From Rhabdothermincola sediminis (lineage in GTDB: Bacteria; Actinomycetota; Acidimicrobiia; Acidimicrobiales; Acidimicrobilacustridaceae), in the NCBI RefSeq assembly GCF_014805525.1, contig NZ_JACFSZ010000008.1:91424-155423 (forward strand): DNA of 64,000 nucleotides. Direction: 5' to 3'. This document shows, one piece after another, positions 7,615 to 15,686 of this stretch (position 1 is the stretch's first letter; each line of letters begins with the position of its first letter). The notes beneath the pieces are model-generated. The model made no database searches, was not told the origin of the DNA, and was given only the letters and a program-made list of their open reading frames with translations. The position numbers were made by a program, and so were the translations under genes.

Positions 7615-8484
7615 ATGGGTCTACCCGAACCGCCGCCGCTGGGTGCCTCGGCGCTGCCACCTGGCACCTTCGACGGCCACGTCGTGCTCGTCACGGGTGG
7701 TGGTACCGGTCTGGGCAAGGCGATCGCCACGGAGTTCGCCCGGCTCGGCGCGGCCGTCGCCATCGCCAGCCGCAAGCCCGAGCATCTCGATGCCGGGGTC
7801 GAGGCCATCGCGGCGCTGGGCGGTCCGGTTCATGCCGTGGCCTGTGACATCCGTGACCCCGAGGCGATCGCGGCGGCGTTCGACGACATCGAGCGCGTGC
7901 TGGGCCTGCCGCACGTGCTGGTGAACAACGCCGCGGCGAACTTCCCGGTGCCGGCCGAGGACATGAGCCCCAACGCCTGGCGCACGGTCGTCGACATCAC
8001 CCTGAACGGCACGTTCTTCTGCGCTCGCGAGTTCGCGAGGCGCCATCTCGCGGAGGGGATCCCGGGATCGATCATCAACGTGGGTGCCTCGTACGCGTGG
8101 ACCGGCGGGCCGGGCTTCGCGCACTCGGCCGCGGCGAAGGCAGGGGTGAAGAACATGGTCGAGACCCTCGCCGTCGAGTGGGGTCCCTACGGCATCCAGG
8201 TCAACGGCCTCGTGCCCGGGCTCTTCCCCCATGACGACATGACCGCGGACATCAAGGGCAACCTCGACCGCACCAGCGAGAAGGATGCCTGCCAGCCGGC
8301 GATGCGCGTCGGTCGGGTGCGCGAGCTCGGCTGGGCCGCAACCTTCCTCGCCTCGCCGTACGCACGGTTCATCTCCGGTCACACGCTCGTGGTTGACGGG
8401 GCCAACTGGCAACGGCGCACGCTCACCAACCCGCCCGTCGTCACCGTGCGCGAGCAGATGGGCAAGGGTCCGTTCCAGGCCTGA
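7615..8484 (+). CDS. SDR, 2,4-dienoyl-CoA-reductase-like
   Basis: 289 residues with AAGGAG ahead of ATG 7615. NADP motif TGGGTGLG near residue 26 and NNAA near 103 are present. The active-site region reads FAHSAAAKAGVKNM and LAVEWGPYGIQVN, where classical SDRs have Tyr-X3-Lys. The Tyr is replaced, as in the peroxisomal dienoyl-CoA reductase group (HAGSAKA...LAVEWGP), which it resembles closely. That supports a dienoyl-CoA reductase role beside the enoyl-CoA hydratase. Its last codons and stop are part of a 30-bp direct repeat. Confidence 0.85.
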   Translation: MGLPEPPPLGASALPPGTFDGHVVLVTGGGTGLGKAIATEFARLGAAVAIASRKPEHLDAGVEAIAALGGPVHAVACDIRDPEAIAAAFDDIERVLGLPHVLVNNAAANFPVPAEDMSPNAWRTVVDITLNGTFFCAREFARRHLAEGIPGSIINVGASYAWTGGPGFAHSAAAKAGVKNMVETLAVEWGPYGIQVNGLVPGLFPHDDMTADIKGNLDRTSEKDACQPAMRVGRVRELGWAATFLASPYARFISGHTLVVDGANWQRRTLTNPPVVTVREQMGKGPFQA

Positions 8485-8556
8485 CCGGCAGCCGTCGAGG
8501 ACCGCCGCCCCCGCGGAGACCAGTGCGGGTCCGTTCCAGGCCTGACCGGCAGCCGT
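8466..8556. repeat. 30-bp exact direct repeat pair
   Basis: The same 30 bases, beginning GGGTCCGTTCCAGG and ending GGCAGCCGT, occur at 8466-8495 and 8527-8556. The first copy holds the last codons and TGA of the SDR gene. The second lies in the intergenic gap and runs into the TAGCCT box of the next gene. A short tandem duplication of the gene end is the simplest reading. Confidence 0.9.
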
Positions 8557-8561
8557 AGCCT
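8556..8561 (+). promoter_or_regulatory. -10 box TAGCCT, leaderless type
   Basis: TAGCCT ends 10 bases before ATG 8572, heading the four-gene glycan operon. Its first T is the last base of the second copy of the 30-bp repeat. Confidence 0.5.
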
Positions 8562-8571
8562 GGGCGGCCGC

Positions 8572-9789
8572 ATGGAGGGTCAGAGCGGGACCTGGCAACG
8601 CCTTCGTTACCCGGTCGTCGCCTTCCTCGCCGTCGCCTGCTGGCTGGTGCTGGTGGTGTGGGTCTCCGACCACTGGTTGGAGCGTCATCCCGGCTACCCG
8701 GTGGCACCTGTGCCGTTCAGGGGGTCATGGCTACTCGGGGGTTGGTTCCGCTTCGACGGGGGCTGGTACGACCTCATCGCTCGCACCGGCTACTACTCGC
8801 TCGGTCCCGATCAGCAGTCACCGGTGGCGTTCTTCCCCGCGTACCCGCTGTCGATGCGGGCCGTGGGATGGGTGCTCGGCGACGAGATCCTGGCCGGCGT
8901 CCTGATCACGTTCGTGTGCGGCCTGGTCGCGACCGTGCTGCTCTACCGGTGGACCCTCGAGCGGCTCGGGTCCTCCGCAGCGCGCACCACCGTGCTCCTG
9001 CTCGTGCTGTTCCCCTACGGGTGGTACCTGTTCGGCGCGGTGTACGCCGACGCGCTGTTCCTGGTGGCGGTGCTGGCGGCGTTCGTGCTACTGGAGCGGG
9101 ACCATCCGGTCCTGGCCGGGCTCGCCGGAGCGGTCGCCACCGCGGCCCGACCGGTGGCCCTGGCGGTCGTGCTCGGTCTGGTCGCCGTGCTCGTCGAACG
9201 GCGGGGGGGTTGGCGGAAGGTCCGGGGCTTGAGACCGGCCGACGCGGGGGTGCTGCTCTCGCTCACCGGACTGGTCGCCTGGTCGGGCTACCTGTGGAGC
9301 CGCTTCGGCGACCCGCTGCTCTGGGTGAAGATCCAGCGCGCCGCAGGCTGGGACCAGGGATCGGGTCCTCGCACGTGGTTCAAGGTCACCTTCTTCCAGC
9401 GTCTCAAGCACCTGCCGTTCTGGTTGAGTGACTCCGTGACCGGCTCCACCACCCACCATCCCGCGCCCTGGACCGAGTCCGCCTACACCCTCGGGCTCAT
9501 CCTGCAGGCCACCTTGCTGCTCGGGTTCCTGGCACTCACCGTCCTCGTCTGGAAGCGGCTCGGTTGGGGGTACGGGGTCTATGCGATCACCCTGCTCGCG
9601 GTGCCCCTCGCCGGCACCAAGGACTTCCAAGGTGTCGGCCGGTACCTGCTGGCGGCGTTCCCGTGCTTCGCCGTGCTGGCCACCCTCCTCGATCCTCGCC
9701 CGAGGCTGCGGCTGGCCACGCTCATCGTGAGCGCGATGCTGCTCACGTTGTTGGCGTCTGCCTATGCGCGCGGGTACTACGTTGCCTGA
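8572..9789 (+). CDS. Multi-pass membrane glycosyltransferase, PIG-V/mannosyltransferase-like
   Basis: 405 residues, mostly hydrophobic, with about 9-10 membrane segments. The first extracytoplasmic loop carries RFDGGWYDLIARTGYY and AFFPAYPL, matching the W/F-D-x-x-WY...GY and FFP-x-YP pattern of PIG-V/GT-C lipid-linked sugar transferases, which use a polyprenyl-phosphate sugar donor outside the membrane. It heads an operon with a GT2 enzyme that could make such a donor, a deacetylase and a methyltransferase. Family is likely; donor and acceptor are unknown. Confidence 0.8.
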   Translation: MEGQSGTWQRLRYPVVAFLAVACWLVLVVWVSDHWLERHPGYPVAPVPFRGSWLLGGWFRFDGGWYDLIARTGYYSLGPDQQSPVAFFPAYPLSMRAVGWVLGDEILAGVLITFVCGLVATVLLYRWTLERLGSSAARTTVLLLVLFPYGWYLFGAVYADALFLVAVLAAFVLLERDHPVLAGLAGAVATAARPVALAVVLGLVAVLVERRGGWRKVRGLRPADAGVLLSLTGLVAWSGYLWSRFGDPLLWVKIQRAAGWDQGSGPRTWFKVTFFQRLKHLPFWLSDSVTGSTTHHPAPWTESAYTLGLILQATLLLGFLALTVLVWKRLGWGYGVYAITLLAVPLAGTKDFQGVGRYLLAAFPCFAVLATLLDPRPRLRLATLIVSAMLLTLLASAYARGYYVA

Positions 9790-9790
9790 G

Positions 9791-10585
9791 ATGGCCTCGT
9801 CCGCGCGCCGACCGCACTTCGAGAGCCTGACGATCTTCTTCCCGATGTGGAACGAGGAGGCCACGATCGAGCGCGCCGTGGCAGCAGCGTTCGACGCTGG
9901 CGATCGACTCGTCGCCACCGGCGAGATCGGCACCTTCGACATCCTGGTGATCGACGACGCGTCCACGGACAACACCCCGGTGATCGCGGACAAGCTGGCG
10001 GCCGAGCACGAGCAGTTGCGTGTCATCCATCACGAACGGAACCGCAAGCTCGGCGGCTCCCTGAAGACCGGCTTCGCGAACGCCACCGGCGAGCTGGTCC
10101 TCTACACCGACGCCGATCTGCCTTTCGATCTGGCGGAGACGACGAAGGCGGTCCGGCTGTTGCGCATCTACGAGGCCGACATCGTGAGCGCGTACCGGTT
10201 CGACCGCACCGGAGAAGGCCCCCGCCGGCTCGTGTACTCCTACGTCTACAACCACCTGGTGCAACTGGCGTTCGGGCTGCGCCTGCGTGACATGAACTTC
10301 GCGTTCAAGCTGCTCCGTCGCCGGGTGTTCGATCACATCGAGCTCAAGAGCGAAGGGTCCTTCATCGACGTCGAACTGCTCGCTCGCGCCCACCGGCTCG
10401 GTTTTCACATCGTCCAGTTCGGGGTCGACTACTTCCCCCGCACCAGAGGCATCTCGACGCTGTCATCGAACGCCGTCATCCTCCAGATCCTGCGCGAGAT
10501 GTGGGAGTTGCGCAGCGACCTGAGATCCCTCGAACCCCTCCCTGCCAGCCTGCTGGAGCACCGCAGCCCGTCGACCGAACCATGA
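9791..10585 (+). CDS. Glycosyltransferase family 2 (polyprenyl-phosphate sugar synthase-like)
   Basis: 264 residues from ATG 9791, one base after the preceding stop; ATG 9764 in frame would overlap the upstream gene by 26 bases. The GT-A fold is clear: FFPMWNEEATIERAV, VIDDASTDNT, LGGSLKTGFANATGE and the metal-binding TDADLPFD. The C-terminal part lacks long membrane helices. It resembles dolichyl-phosphate mannose synthase-type enzymes that charge a lipid carrier in the cytoplasmic leaflet. It would supply the upstream GT-C-like enzyme. Its stop overlaps the next start (ATGA). Confidence 0.88.
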   Translation: MASSARRPHFESLTIFFPMWNEEATIERAVAAAFDAGDRLVATGEIGTFDILVIDDASTDNTPVIADKLAAEHEQLRVIHHERNRKLGGSLKTGFANATGELVLYTDADLPFDLAETTKAVRLLRIYEADIVSAYRFDRTGEGPRRLVYSYVYNHLVQLAFGLRLRDMNFAFKLLRRRVFDHIELKSEGSFIDVELLARAHRLGFHIVQFGVDYFPRTRGISTLSSNAVILQILREMWELRSDLRSLEPLPASLLEHRSPSTEP

Positions 10586-11430
10586 GCCGGTTGCTCATCG
10601 TGAACGCTGACGATTTCGGGCTGACCGAAGGCGTGTCCCGGGCCATCCTCCGATCGCACCGGGACGGGGTTGTCACCTCGACGTCGGTGCTGGCCCTCGG
10701 GCCGGCCTTCGAGCGGACGGTGCGGTGGCTCGATGACGCGCCTCAGCTCGGCACGGGCGCACACCTCGCGGCGGTGGGAGAGGATCCGCCGCTGCTGGAG
10801 GCCCGCGAGATCCCGACGCTCGTCGACACGCGGGGTCGCCTGCGGCCGTCGTGGAGGCAGCTCCTCCCGCTGCTCGCGGCCCGGCGAGTCGACCCGGCGG
10901 ACATCCGCCGGGAGTTCACCGCCCAGCTCGAGCGCATCCTCGGTGCGGGGCGAGCGGTCGATCACCTCGACACCCATCAGAACGTGCACCTCTGGCCAGC
11001 CGTTCGGGACGTGCTCTTCGAGCTGGGTGAGCGCTTCGGGGTGCGCGCGGTGCGCGTCACCCGCTCCTCGGCTCGAGGTGTGATCGGCTGGACGGTGAGG
11101 CGCCTGGCTCGGGACCTCGAGGCGTGCTGCGACGAGCGGGGATGGCTCTACCCGCGGGCATCGACGGGACTCGACGAGGCGGGGGCCCTCGACCTCGGTG
11201 GCATGGTCGCCGCGGTGGACCGCCTGGCCAGCGGTGGGGCCGAATCGGCCGAGCTCGCCACCCATCCGGGCGAGCGGGGCGACCCTGATCTGCGACGGTA
11301 CCGGTGGGGCTACCGGTGGAGTGACGAGCTCGAGGCCCTCTGCTCGCGGACCGTGCGCACCGCGATCGACGAAGCCGGCTTCCGGCTGGGCACCTTCGCC
11401 GAGCTCGACCCCGAGCCGACCGTGAGGTGA
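10582..11430 (+). CDS. YdjC/ChbG-type carbohydrate deacetylase
   Basis: 282 residues; ATG 10582 overlaps the GT2 stop by four bases (ATGA). The metal-binding start IVNADDFGLTEGV and the conserved HLDTHQNVHLWP (about residue 130) are present, as is TGAHLAAV in place of the usual G-H-L. These enzymes remove N-acetyl groups from amino sugars. In this operon it may trim the sugar placed by the two glycosyltransferases. The C-terminal HP motif appears as ATHPGERGD. The substrate is inferred only as an acetylated sugar. Confidence 0.85.
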   Translation: MSRLLIVNADDFGLTEGVSRAILRSHRDGVVTSTSVLALGPAFERTVRWLDDAPQLGTGAHLAAVGEDPPLLEAREIPTLVDTRGRLRPSWRQLLPLLAARRVDPADIRREFTAQLERILGAGRAVDHLDTHQNVHLWPAVRDVLFELGERFGVRAVRVTRSSARGVIGWTVRRLARDLEACCDERGWLYPRASTGLDEAGALDLGGMVAAVDRLASGGAESAELATHPGERGDPDLRRYRWGYRWSDELEALCSRTVRTAIDEAGFRLGTFAELDPEPTVR

Positions 11431-11437
11431 TCGGACC

Positions 11438-12145
11438 GTGAAGCGGCCGCGCTCGACCATCGCCCGAACGACGCTGGCCCGCTATCGCCATGCGCCTGCC
11501 GGCGACCGCTTCCACGTGCAGGTCCGCTGGCTCACCTGCCCCATCGACGAGTTGGAGCGGCGGGTGCCACGGGCCGGCCGGATCCTCGACCTGGGGTGTG
11601 GTCACGGCTTGGTGAGCCTCTACCTGGCAGCGTGCGCCCCCGGCCGGGAGGTCACGGGTGTCGACATCGACGAGCACAAGATCGAGCTGGCGCGCCGAGC
11701 GGCGGCTGCGTCCCCGGCCACGTCGGCCGTCTTCGCGGTCTCGCCGGACGGCTCGCTACCGACCGGTGAGTGGGACGCAATCGTCATCACCGACGTGCTC
11801 TACCTGCTCGGTCCGGAGGCGAGGGCGGAGCTCCTGCGCCGGTGCGCGGCGGCGCTGGCCCCCGGCGGGCTGCTGCTGGTGAAGGAGACCGACACCCGAC
11901 CGAGGTGGAAGCACCGGCTGGCGGCGTTCCAGGAGGTGCTGGCGACGAAGGTCCTGCGCATCACCGCCGGGTCAGCACTCGACTTCGCCAGCTCGACCGA
12001 GCTCGGTGAGGTGCTGCGGGCGGCCGGCTTGGAGGTAGAGGTCGAACGTCTGGACCGGGGCTACCTGCACCCCCATGTGCTGCTCACCGGCCGCCGCCCC
12101 CGGATCCCGCCCCCGGACCCCGTCCCCTCCCCGAACTGTTCATGA
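11438..12145 (+). CDS. Class I methyltransferase, last gene of the glycan operon
   Basis: 235 residues, GTG start 7 bases after the deacetylase stop. Motif I is ILDLGCGHGLVSLYLA (about residue 50), motif II acidic residue in VTGVDIDEHK, motif IV DAIVITDVLYLL, and motif VI PGGLLLVKETD. The last four codons and stop fall inside the left arm of palindromic repeat copy B, so the C terminus (PNCS) is repeat-derived. It probably methylates a sugar or lipid intermediate of the operon; that is inference from context. Confidence 0.85.
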   Translation: MKRPRSTIARTTLARYRHAPAGDRFHVQVRWLTCPIDELERRVPRAGRILDLGCGHGLVSLYLAACAPGREVTGVDIDEHKIELARRAAAASPATSAVFAVSPDGSLPTGEWDAIVITDVLYLLGPEARAELLRRCAAALAPGGLLLVKETDTRPRWKHRLAAFQEVLATKVLRITAGSALDFASSTELGEVLRAAGLEVEVERLDRGYLHPHVLLTGRRPRIPPPDPVPSPNCS

Positions 12146-12181
12146 GATGGCGGTCGTGAGCCTCGGCTTCCTGAACAGTTC
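12133..12181. repeat. Palindromic intergenic repeat, copy B
   Basis: Arms GAACTGTTCA (12133-12142) and TGAACAGTTC (12172-12181) are perfect reverse complements. The centre contains CGGTC...GGC as in the other copies, and a C-rich flank precedes it. It covers the end of the upstream methyltransferase gene and lies 60 bases before the next gene. Confidence 0.8.
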
Positions 12182-12240
12182 ACCAGGACGCTCACTGGTA
12201 CGGTGACCGCCGTCCGAACACCTGCCCTCACCTTGCGTCC

Positions 12241-14727
12241 ATGACGACTCGAGCCGCCCGCTGCTCCGCCCCGCTGATCCTGCTCGCGCTGCTGGCCGCG
12301 GCGCTCCCGGCCGTGATCGCTCGCCCGGTGCGAGCGCTCAACCCGGGCGCGACCACCCTGCGGGGCTCGGCCAACACCAGCGGGACCATCGTGAGCGGGT
12401 GGGCCGGGCAGCTCTCGGGGGACGGGCAGTACCTGGCGTTCTCCTCCACCTCGCCGAGCGTGCTGGCCGGGGTGCCCGGCGTGCCGACCCAGGTCTACCT
12501 GCGCGGGCCCGGCCTCGGATCGGCCGCCACGCCCATCGTGCACGTGTCTCGCGGGCTGGGCGGTCTACCGGGGAACGCCGCGTCGATCCCGGTGTCGATC
12601 AGCGCCGACGGAGGGGTCGTGCTGTTCCGCTCCTACGCCACCAACCTGGTCGCCGGTGACACCAACCTCCGCTGGGACTTGTTCGTGTTCACCCGCGCCA
12701 CCGGCACGGTCGAGCGGGTCTCGGTCGGGGCGAACGGGGAGCAGGCCGACGGCAACTCCTTGGTGGGCAGCCTGTCAGCCGACGGGCGGTTCGTGGCCTT
12801 CGCCTCCGACGCAACGAACCTCTGGCCCGGCGGGACGACCCGCAAGCAGGTCTACGTCCTCGATCGTCAGACCGGCTCGCTGGATCGCATCTCGGCGGCC
12901 CCGAGCGGTGTGCCAGGCGACGGCCCTTCGGACAACCCGTCGATCTCCGCGGACGGCCGGCTCGTGGCCTTCGAGTCCACGGCGAACAACCTGGGTGGTG
13001 ACTCGCCGTTCAACACCAGCGGCATCTACGTCCGGGATCGCCTCCTGGGCAGCACGACCCTGGTGTCGGTCAACACGGCCGGGGTGAGTGCCAACGGCGA
13101 CGCGCAGAACGCGGCGATCTCCGGTGACGGTCGGTTCGTGGTGTTCGACTCGGACTCGACCAACCTCGATCCCCGAGACGTGGGTGTCAACAACGACGTG
13201 TTCGTGCGCGATCGGCAGCTCGGCCGCACCGAGCTGGTGTCGGTCACCACCGACGACACCGTCCCCGGCGGGGACTCGTATCTGCCCGCCATCTCAGCGA
13301 ACGGCCGGTTCATCACTTACACCAGCGATGCCGACGACATCGTTCCCGACGACAACAACGAATCGCTCGACGTGTTCGTCCGGGACCGGGTGTTCGCATC
13401 GACCGAGCGGGCGTCGCTGCTGGCGAACGGCGGTGAGACGGACGGCGATTCCGAGGACCCGTTCTACGACGACGGTCCCCGCATCTCCGCCGACGGCCGG
13501 TACATCGCGTTCGAGTCCTACTCGAGCAAGCTACGCGGGGGCACCACGGGAGACGACACGGCCACCTACATCCGTGATCTCGGTCTCGCTCCCGAGGGTG
13601 CATCCCGGTTCACCTCGCTCGATCCCGTCCGGATCCTCGATTCCCGTGCGGGTTCCAAGGTGGGGCCCTACTCCTCGCCGTGGGGCGCGGGGACCACCCG
13701 TGACGTGCAGGTGACGGGTGTGGGTGGTGTCCCGTCGACCGCGACCGCGGTCGTGTTGAACGTTACGGTCACCGAGACCTCCGACAGCTCGTTCCTGTCG
13801 GTGTGGCCGAAGGGCCAGGCCCGCCCGACGGTGTCGAGCCTGAACTGGCAGGCGGGCTGGACCGTCCCGAACGCGGTGACGGTGAAGGTGGGTGTCGGCG
13901 GGATGGTGAGCATGTTCAACAACCGCGGCAGCGTGCACGTGATCGTCGACGTGGTCGGTTTCTACGACCCGACCGGTGGTGCGGGGTTCACCCCGCTGGA
14001 TCCGGCACGGATCCTCGATTCCCGTGCGGGTTCCAAGGTGGGGCCCTACTCCTCGCCGTGGGGCGCCGGGATGACGCGTGACGTGCAGGTGGCCGGCATA
14101 GGTGGTGTGCCGGGCGATGCCGAGGCGGTGGTATTGAACGTTACGGTCACCGAGACCTCCGACAGCTCGTTCCTGTCGGTGTGGCCGAAGGGCCAGGCCC
14201 GCCCGACGGTGTCGAGCCTGAACTGGCAGGCGGGCTGGACCGTCCCGAACGCGGTGACGGTGAAGGTGGGTGCCGGCGGGATGGTGAGCATGTTCAACAA
14301 CCGCGGCAGCGTGCACGTGATCGTCGACGTCGTGGGCTACTTCCGCCGGGGGACAGGATGGACCTTCTACCCCGTCGACCCCGGCCGCATCCTGGACTCG
14401 CGACCGACCTCACAGGTGGGGCCGTATTCATCGCCTTGGAGCGCCGGGACCACGCGCGACGTGACCGTGACCGGCGGGACGGCCGCAGTTCCGTCGCTGG
14501 CCACCGCGGTCCTCATGAACGTGACGGTCACCGAGACCACCGACAGCTCGTTCCTGTCGGTGTGGCCGAAGGGCCAGCCCCGCCCGACGGTGTCGAGCTC
14601 GAACTGGAGGCCGGGCTGGACCATTCCCAACGCGGTCACCGCCAAGCTCGGCACCGGCAAGGTGAGCGTGTTCAACAACCGGGGCTCGGTGCAGGTGATC
14701 GCGGACGTGGCCGGCTGGTACGGCTGA
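12241..14727 (+). CDS. Secreted beta-propeller protein with three C-terminal surface repeats
   Basis: 828 residues with a signal peptide (residues 1-33, ending near PVRALNPG). Residues about 50-440 hold TolB/PD40-like propeller blades, seen as repeated SADGRFVAFxSxATNL and VYVxDRQTG units. Residues about 457-828 hold three 126-residue domains, each starting RILDSRxxSxVGPYSSPW and containing DSSFLSVWPKGQ and FNNRGSVHVIVDVVGxY. Such repeats are common on surface proteins of Acidimicrobiia-like bacteria. Likely exported and cell-surface associated; no enzyme motif seen. A possible TACGGT box lies about 40 bases upstream. Confidence 0.9.
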   Translation: MTTRAARCSAPLILLALLAAALPAVIARPVRALNPGATTLRGSANTSGTIVSGWAGQLSGDGQYLAFSSTSPSVLAGVPGVPTQVYLRGPGLGSAATPIVHVSRGLGGLPGNAASIPVSISADGGVVLFRSYATNLVAGDTNLRWDLFVFTRATGTVERVSVGANGEQADGNSLVGSLSADGRFVAFASDATNLWPGGTTRKQVYVLDRQTGSLDRISAAPSGVPGDGPSDNPSISADGRLVAFESTANNLGGDSPFNTSGIYVRDRLLGSTTLVSVNTAGVSANGDAQNAAISGDGRFVVFDSDSTNLDPRDVGVNNDVFVRDRQLGRTELVSVTTDDTVPGGDSYLPAISANGRFITYTSDADDIVPDDNNESLDVFVRDRVFASTERASLLANGGETDGDSEDPFYDDGPRISADGRYIAFESYSSKLRGGTTGDDTATYIRDLGLAPEGASRFTSLDPVRILDSRAGSKVGPYSSPWGAGTTRDVQVTGVGGVPSTATAVVLNVTVTETSDSSFLSVWPKGQARPTVSSLNWQAGWTVPNAVTVKVGVGGMVSMFNNRGSVHVIVDVVGFYDPTGGAGFTPLDPARILDSRAGSKVGPYSSPWGAGMTRDVQVAGIGGVPGDAEAVVLNVTVTETSDSSFLSVWPKGQARPTVSSLNWQAGWTVPNAVTVKVGAGGMVSMFNNRGSVHVIVDVVGYFRRGTGWTFYPVDPGRILDSRPTSQVGPYSSPWSAGTTRDVTVTGGTAAVPSLATAVLMNVTVTETTDSSFLSVWPKGQPRPTVSSSNWRPGWTIPNAVTAKLGTGKVSVFNNRGSVQVIADVAGWYG
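13609..14724 (+). repeat. Three tandem 378-bp coding repeats
   Basis: The unit start (C-G-x-ATCCT) recurs at 13630, 14008 and 14386, an exact 378-base period. Units 1 and 2 share long identical DNA runs (the stretch encoding DSRAGSKVGPYSSPWGAG and that encoding SVWPKGQARPTVSSLNWQ). Unit 3 is more diverged. This points to recent duplication or gene conversion between units 1 and 2. Confidence 0.9.
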
Positions 14728-14749
14728 CGCGGTGGGGCAGCGCCGCTGG

Positions 14750-15340
14750 TCACAACACTGACGGGACGGTGAGCTCGTCCTCACTGGCCAGTAGCAGCCG
14801 GTCACCGAGTTCGAGGTGCCCACCGTGGTGCGTCACCCACCGGGCCCCGAGATTCGGGATCCGTCCGGCAGGGTCGCCGTGGTAGCCCTCGAGCGCGTAG
14901 ATGATCCCGCCGTGGCACACGATCACCACCTCGGCCCCCCGGTGCCGACGCTCGATGCGCTCCAGCGCCCGCGTCACCCGTTCGATCACCGAATCGTCGT
15001 TCTCGTAGCCCTTCGGGCGCCGACCGGCCTCGATCCAGCCCGGCCACCGGGCTTCGATCTCGGCTCGGGTCAGTCCGGACCACTCACCCGCGTCCCGCTC
15101 GACCAGGTCGGCGTCAGGGATCACCGGGCCCACACCGAGCTGCTCGGCCATGATGCCGGCCGTGTCGAATGCACGCCGTAGTGGCGAGGCGACGATGGCA
15201 TCGACGCGCCCCAGGCGAGCGGCGGCGTGGCGTGCCTGGCGGCGTCCCAGCCCGGACAGGGGGGGATCGGCCCGGCCCTGCCACCGGCCTTGGGCGTTCC
15301 ATTCCGATTGGCCGTGGCGGACGAGCAGCATCCGGGTCAT
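14750..15340 (-). CDS. Histidine phosphatase (phosphoglycerate mutase-like)
   Basis: 196 residues starting MTRMLLVRHGQSEWN, the RHG phosphohistidine motif of the family (His9). A second catalytic His is in VIVCHGGII and Glu in LVERDAGEW. ATG 15340 is chosen because RHG must be near the N terminus and a TACGGT box lies 10 bases upstream. The length suits small broad-range phosphatases such as CobC or GpgP-like enzymes rather than glycolytic mutase. Monocistronic, convergent with the surface protein gene. Substrate unknown. Confidence 0.9.
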   Translation of the reverse strand: MTRMLLVRHGQSEWNAQGRWQGRADPPLSGLGRRQARHAAARLGRVDAIVASPLRRAFDTAGIMAEQLGVGPVIPDADLVERDAGEWSGLTRAEIEARWPGWIEAGRRPKGYENDDSVIERVTRALERIERRHRGAEVVIVCHGGIIYALEGYHGDPAGRIPNLGARWVTHHGGHLELGDRLLLASEDELTVPSVL

Positions 15341-15350
15341 ACGGCGGGCA

Positions 15351-15356
15351 ACCGTA
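15351..15356 (-). promoter_or_regulatory. -10 box TACGGT (minus strand), leaderless type
   Basis: On the minus strand TACGGT ends 10 bases before ATG 15340 of the histidine phosphatase. Confidence 0.45.
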
Positions 15357-15420
15357 GTGGCTGACCGCCCACGTTTCGGCCGCCCGCACCCGGGCGGGCG
15401 GGCGAGGAGCGAGCCGGCAC

Positions 15421-15426
15421 TACGCT
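15421..15426 (+). promoter_or_regulatory. -10 box TACGCT, leaderless type
   Basis: TACGCT ends 8 bases before ATG 15435 of the MoaD-like gene; no ribosome site lies between. Confidence 0.55.
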
Positions 15427-15434
15427 TCGGGTCC

Positions 15435-15686
15435 ATGGCGACGCTCCGCCTGTTCGCCTCGGCGAGAGAGGCAGCCGGTACGGCGCGCGACACCGTTCCG
15501 GGGGCTACCGTCGGCGAGGTGCTCGATGCGGCCGAAGCCCGGTACGGGCGCGTGTTCGCCGAGGTCCTGGCGGGCTGCCGGGTGTGGTGCAACGGCGAGC
15601 CGATCACTCGGGATGCCGCGGTCGGCGAGGGCGACGAGATCGCGGTGCTGCCTCCCGTGTCCGGTGGCGCGGTCGGCGTGAGGTGA
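15435..15686 (+). CDS. MoaD/ThiS-type ubiquitin-like sulfur carrier with C-terminal extension
   Basis: 83 residues, beta-grasp fold: MATLRLFASAREAAG start, VGEVLDAAEARYG helix, WCNGEPI and DEIAVLPPVSGG end. In working MoaD/ThiS carriers the chain ends in Gly-Gly, which is adenylated and thiocarboxylated. Here Gly77-Gly78 are followed by five residues (AVGVR). The stop overlaps the next start (TGATG). The extension would have to be removed before sulfur loading, as known for QbsE, or the protein has another role. No MoaE or MoeB gene is in the window. Confidence 0.85.
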   Translation: MATLRLFASAREAAGTARDTVPGATVGEVLDAAEARYGRVFAEVLAGCRVWCNGEPITRDAAVGEGDEIAVLPPVSGGAVGVR

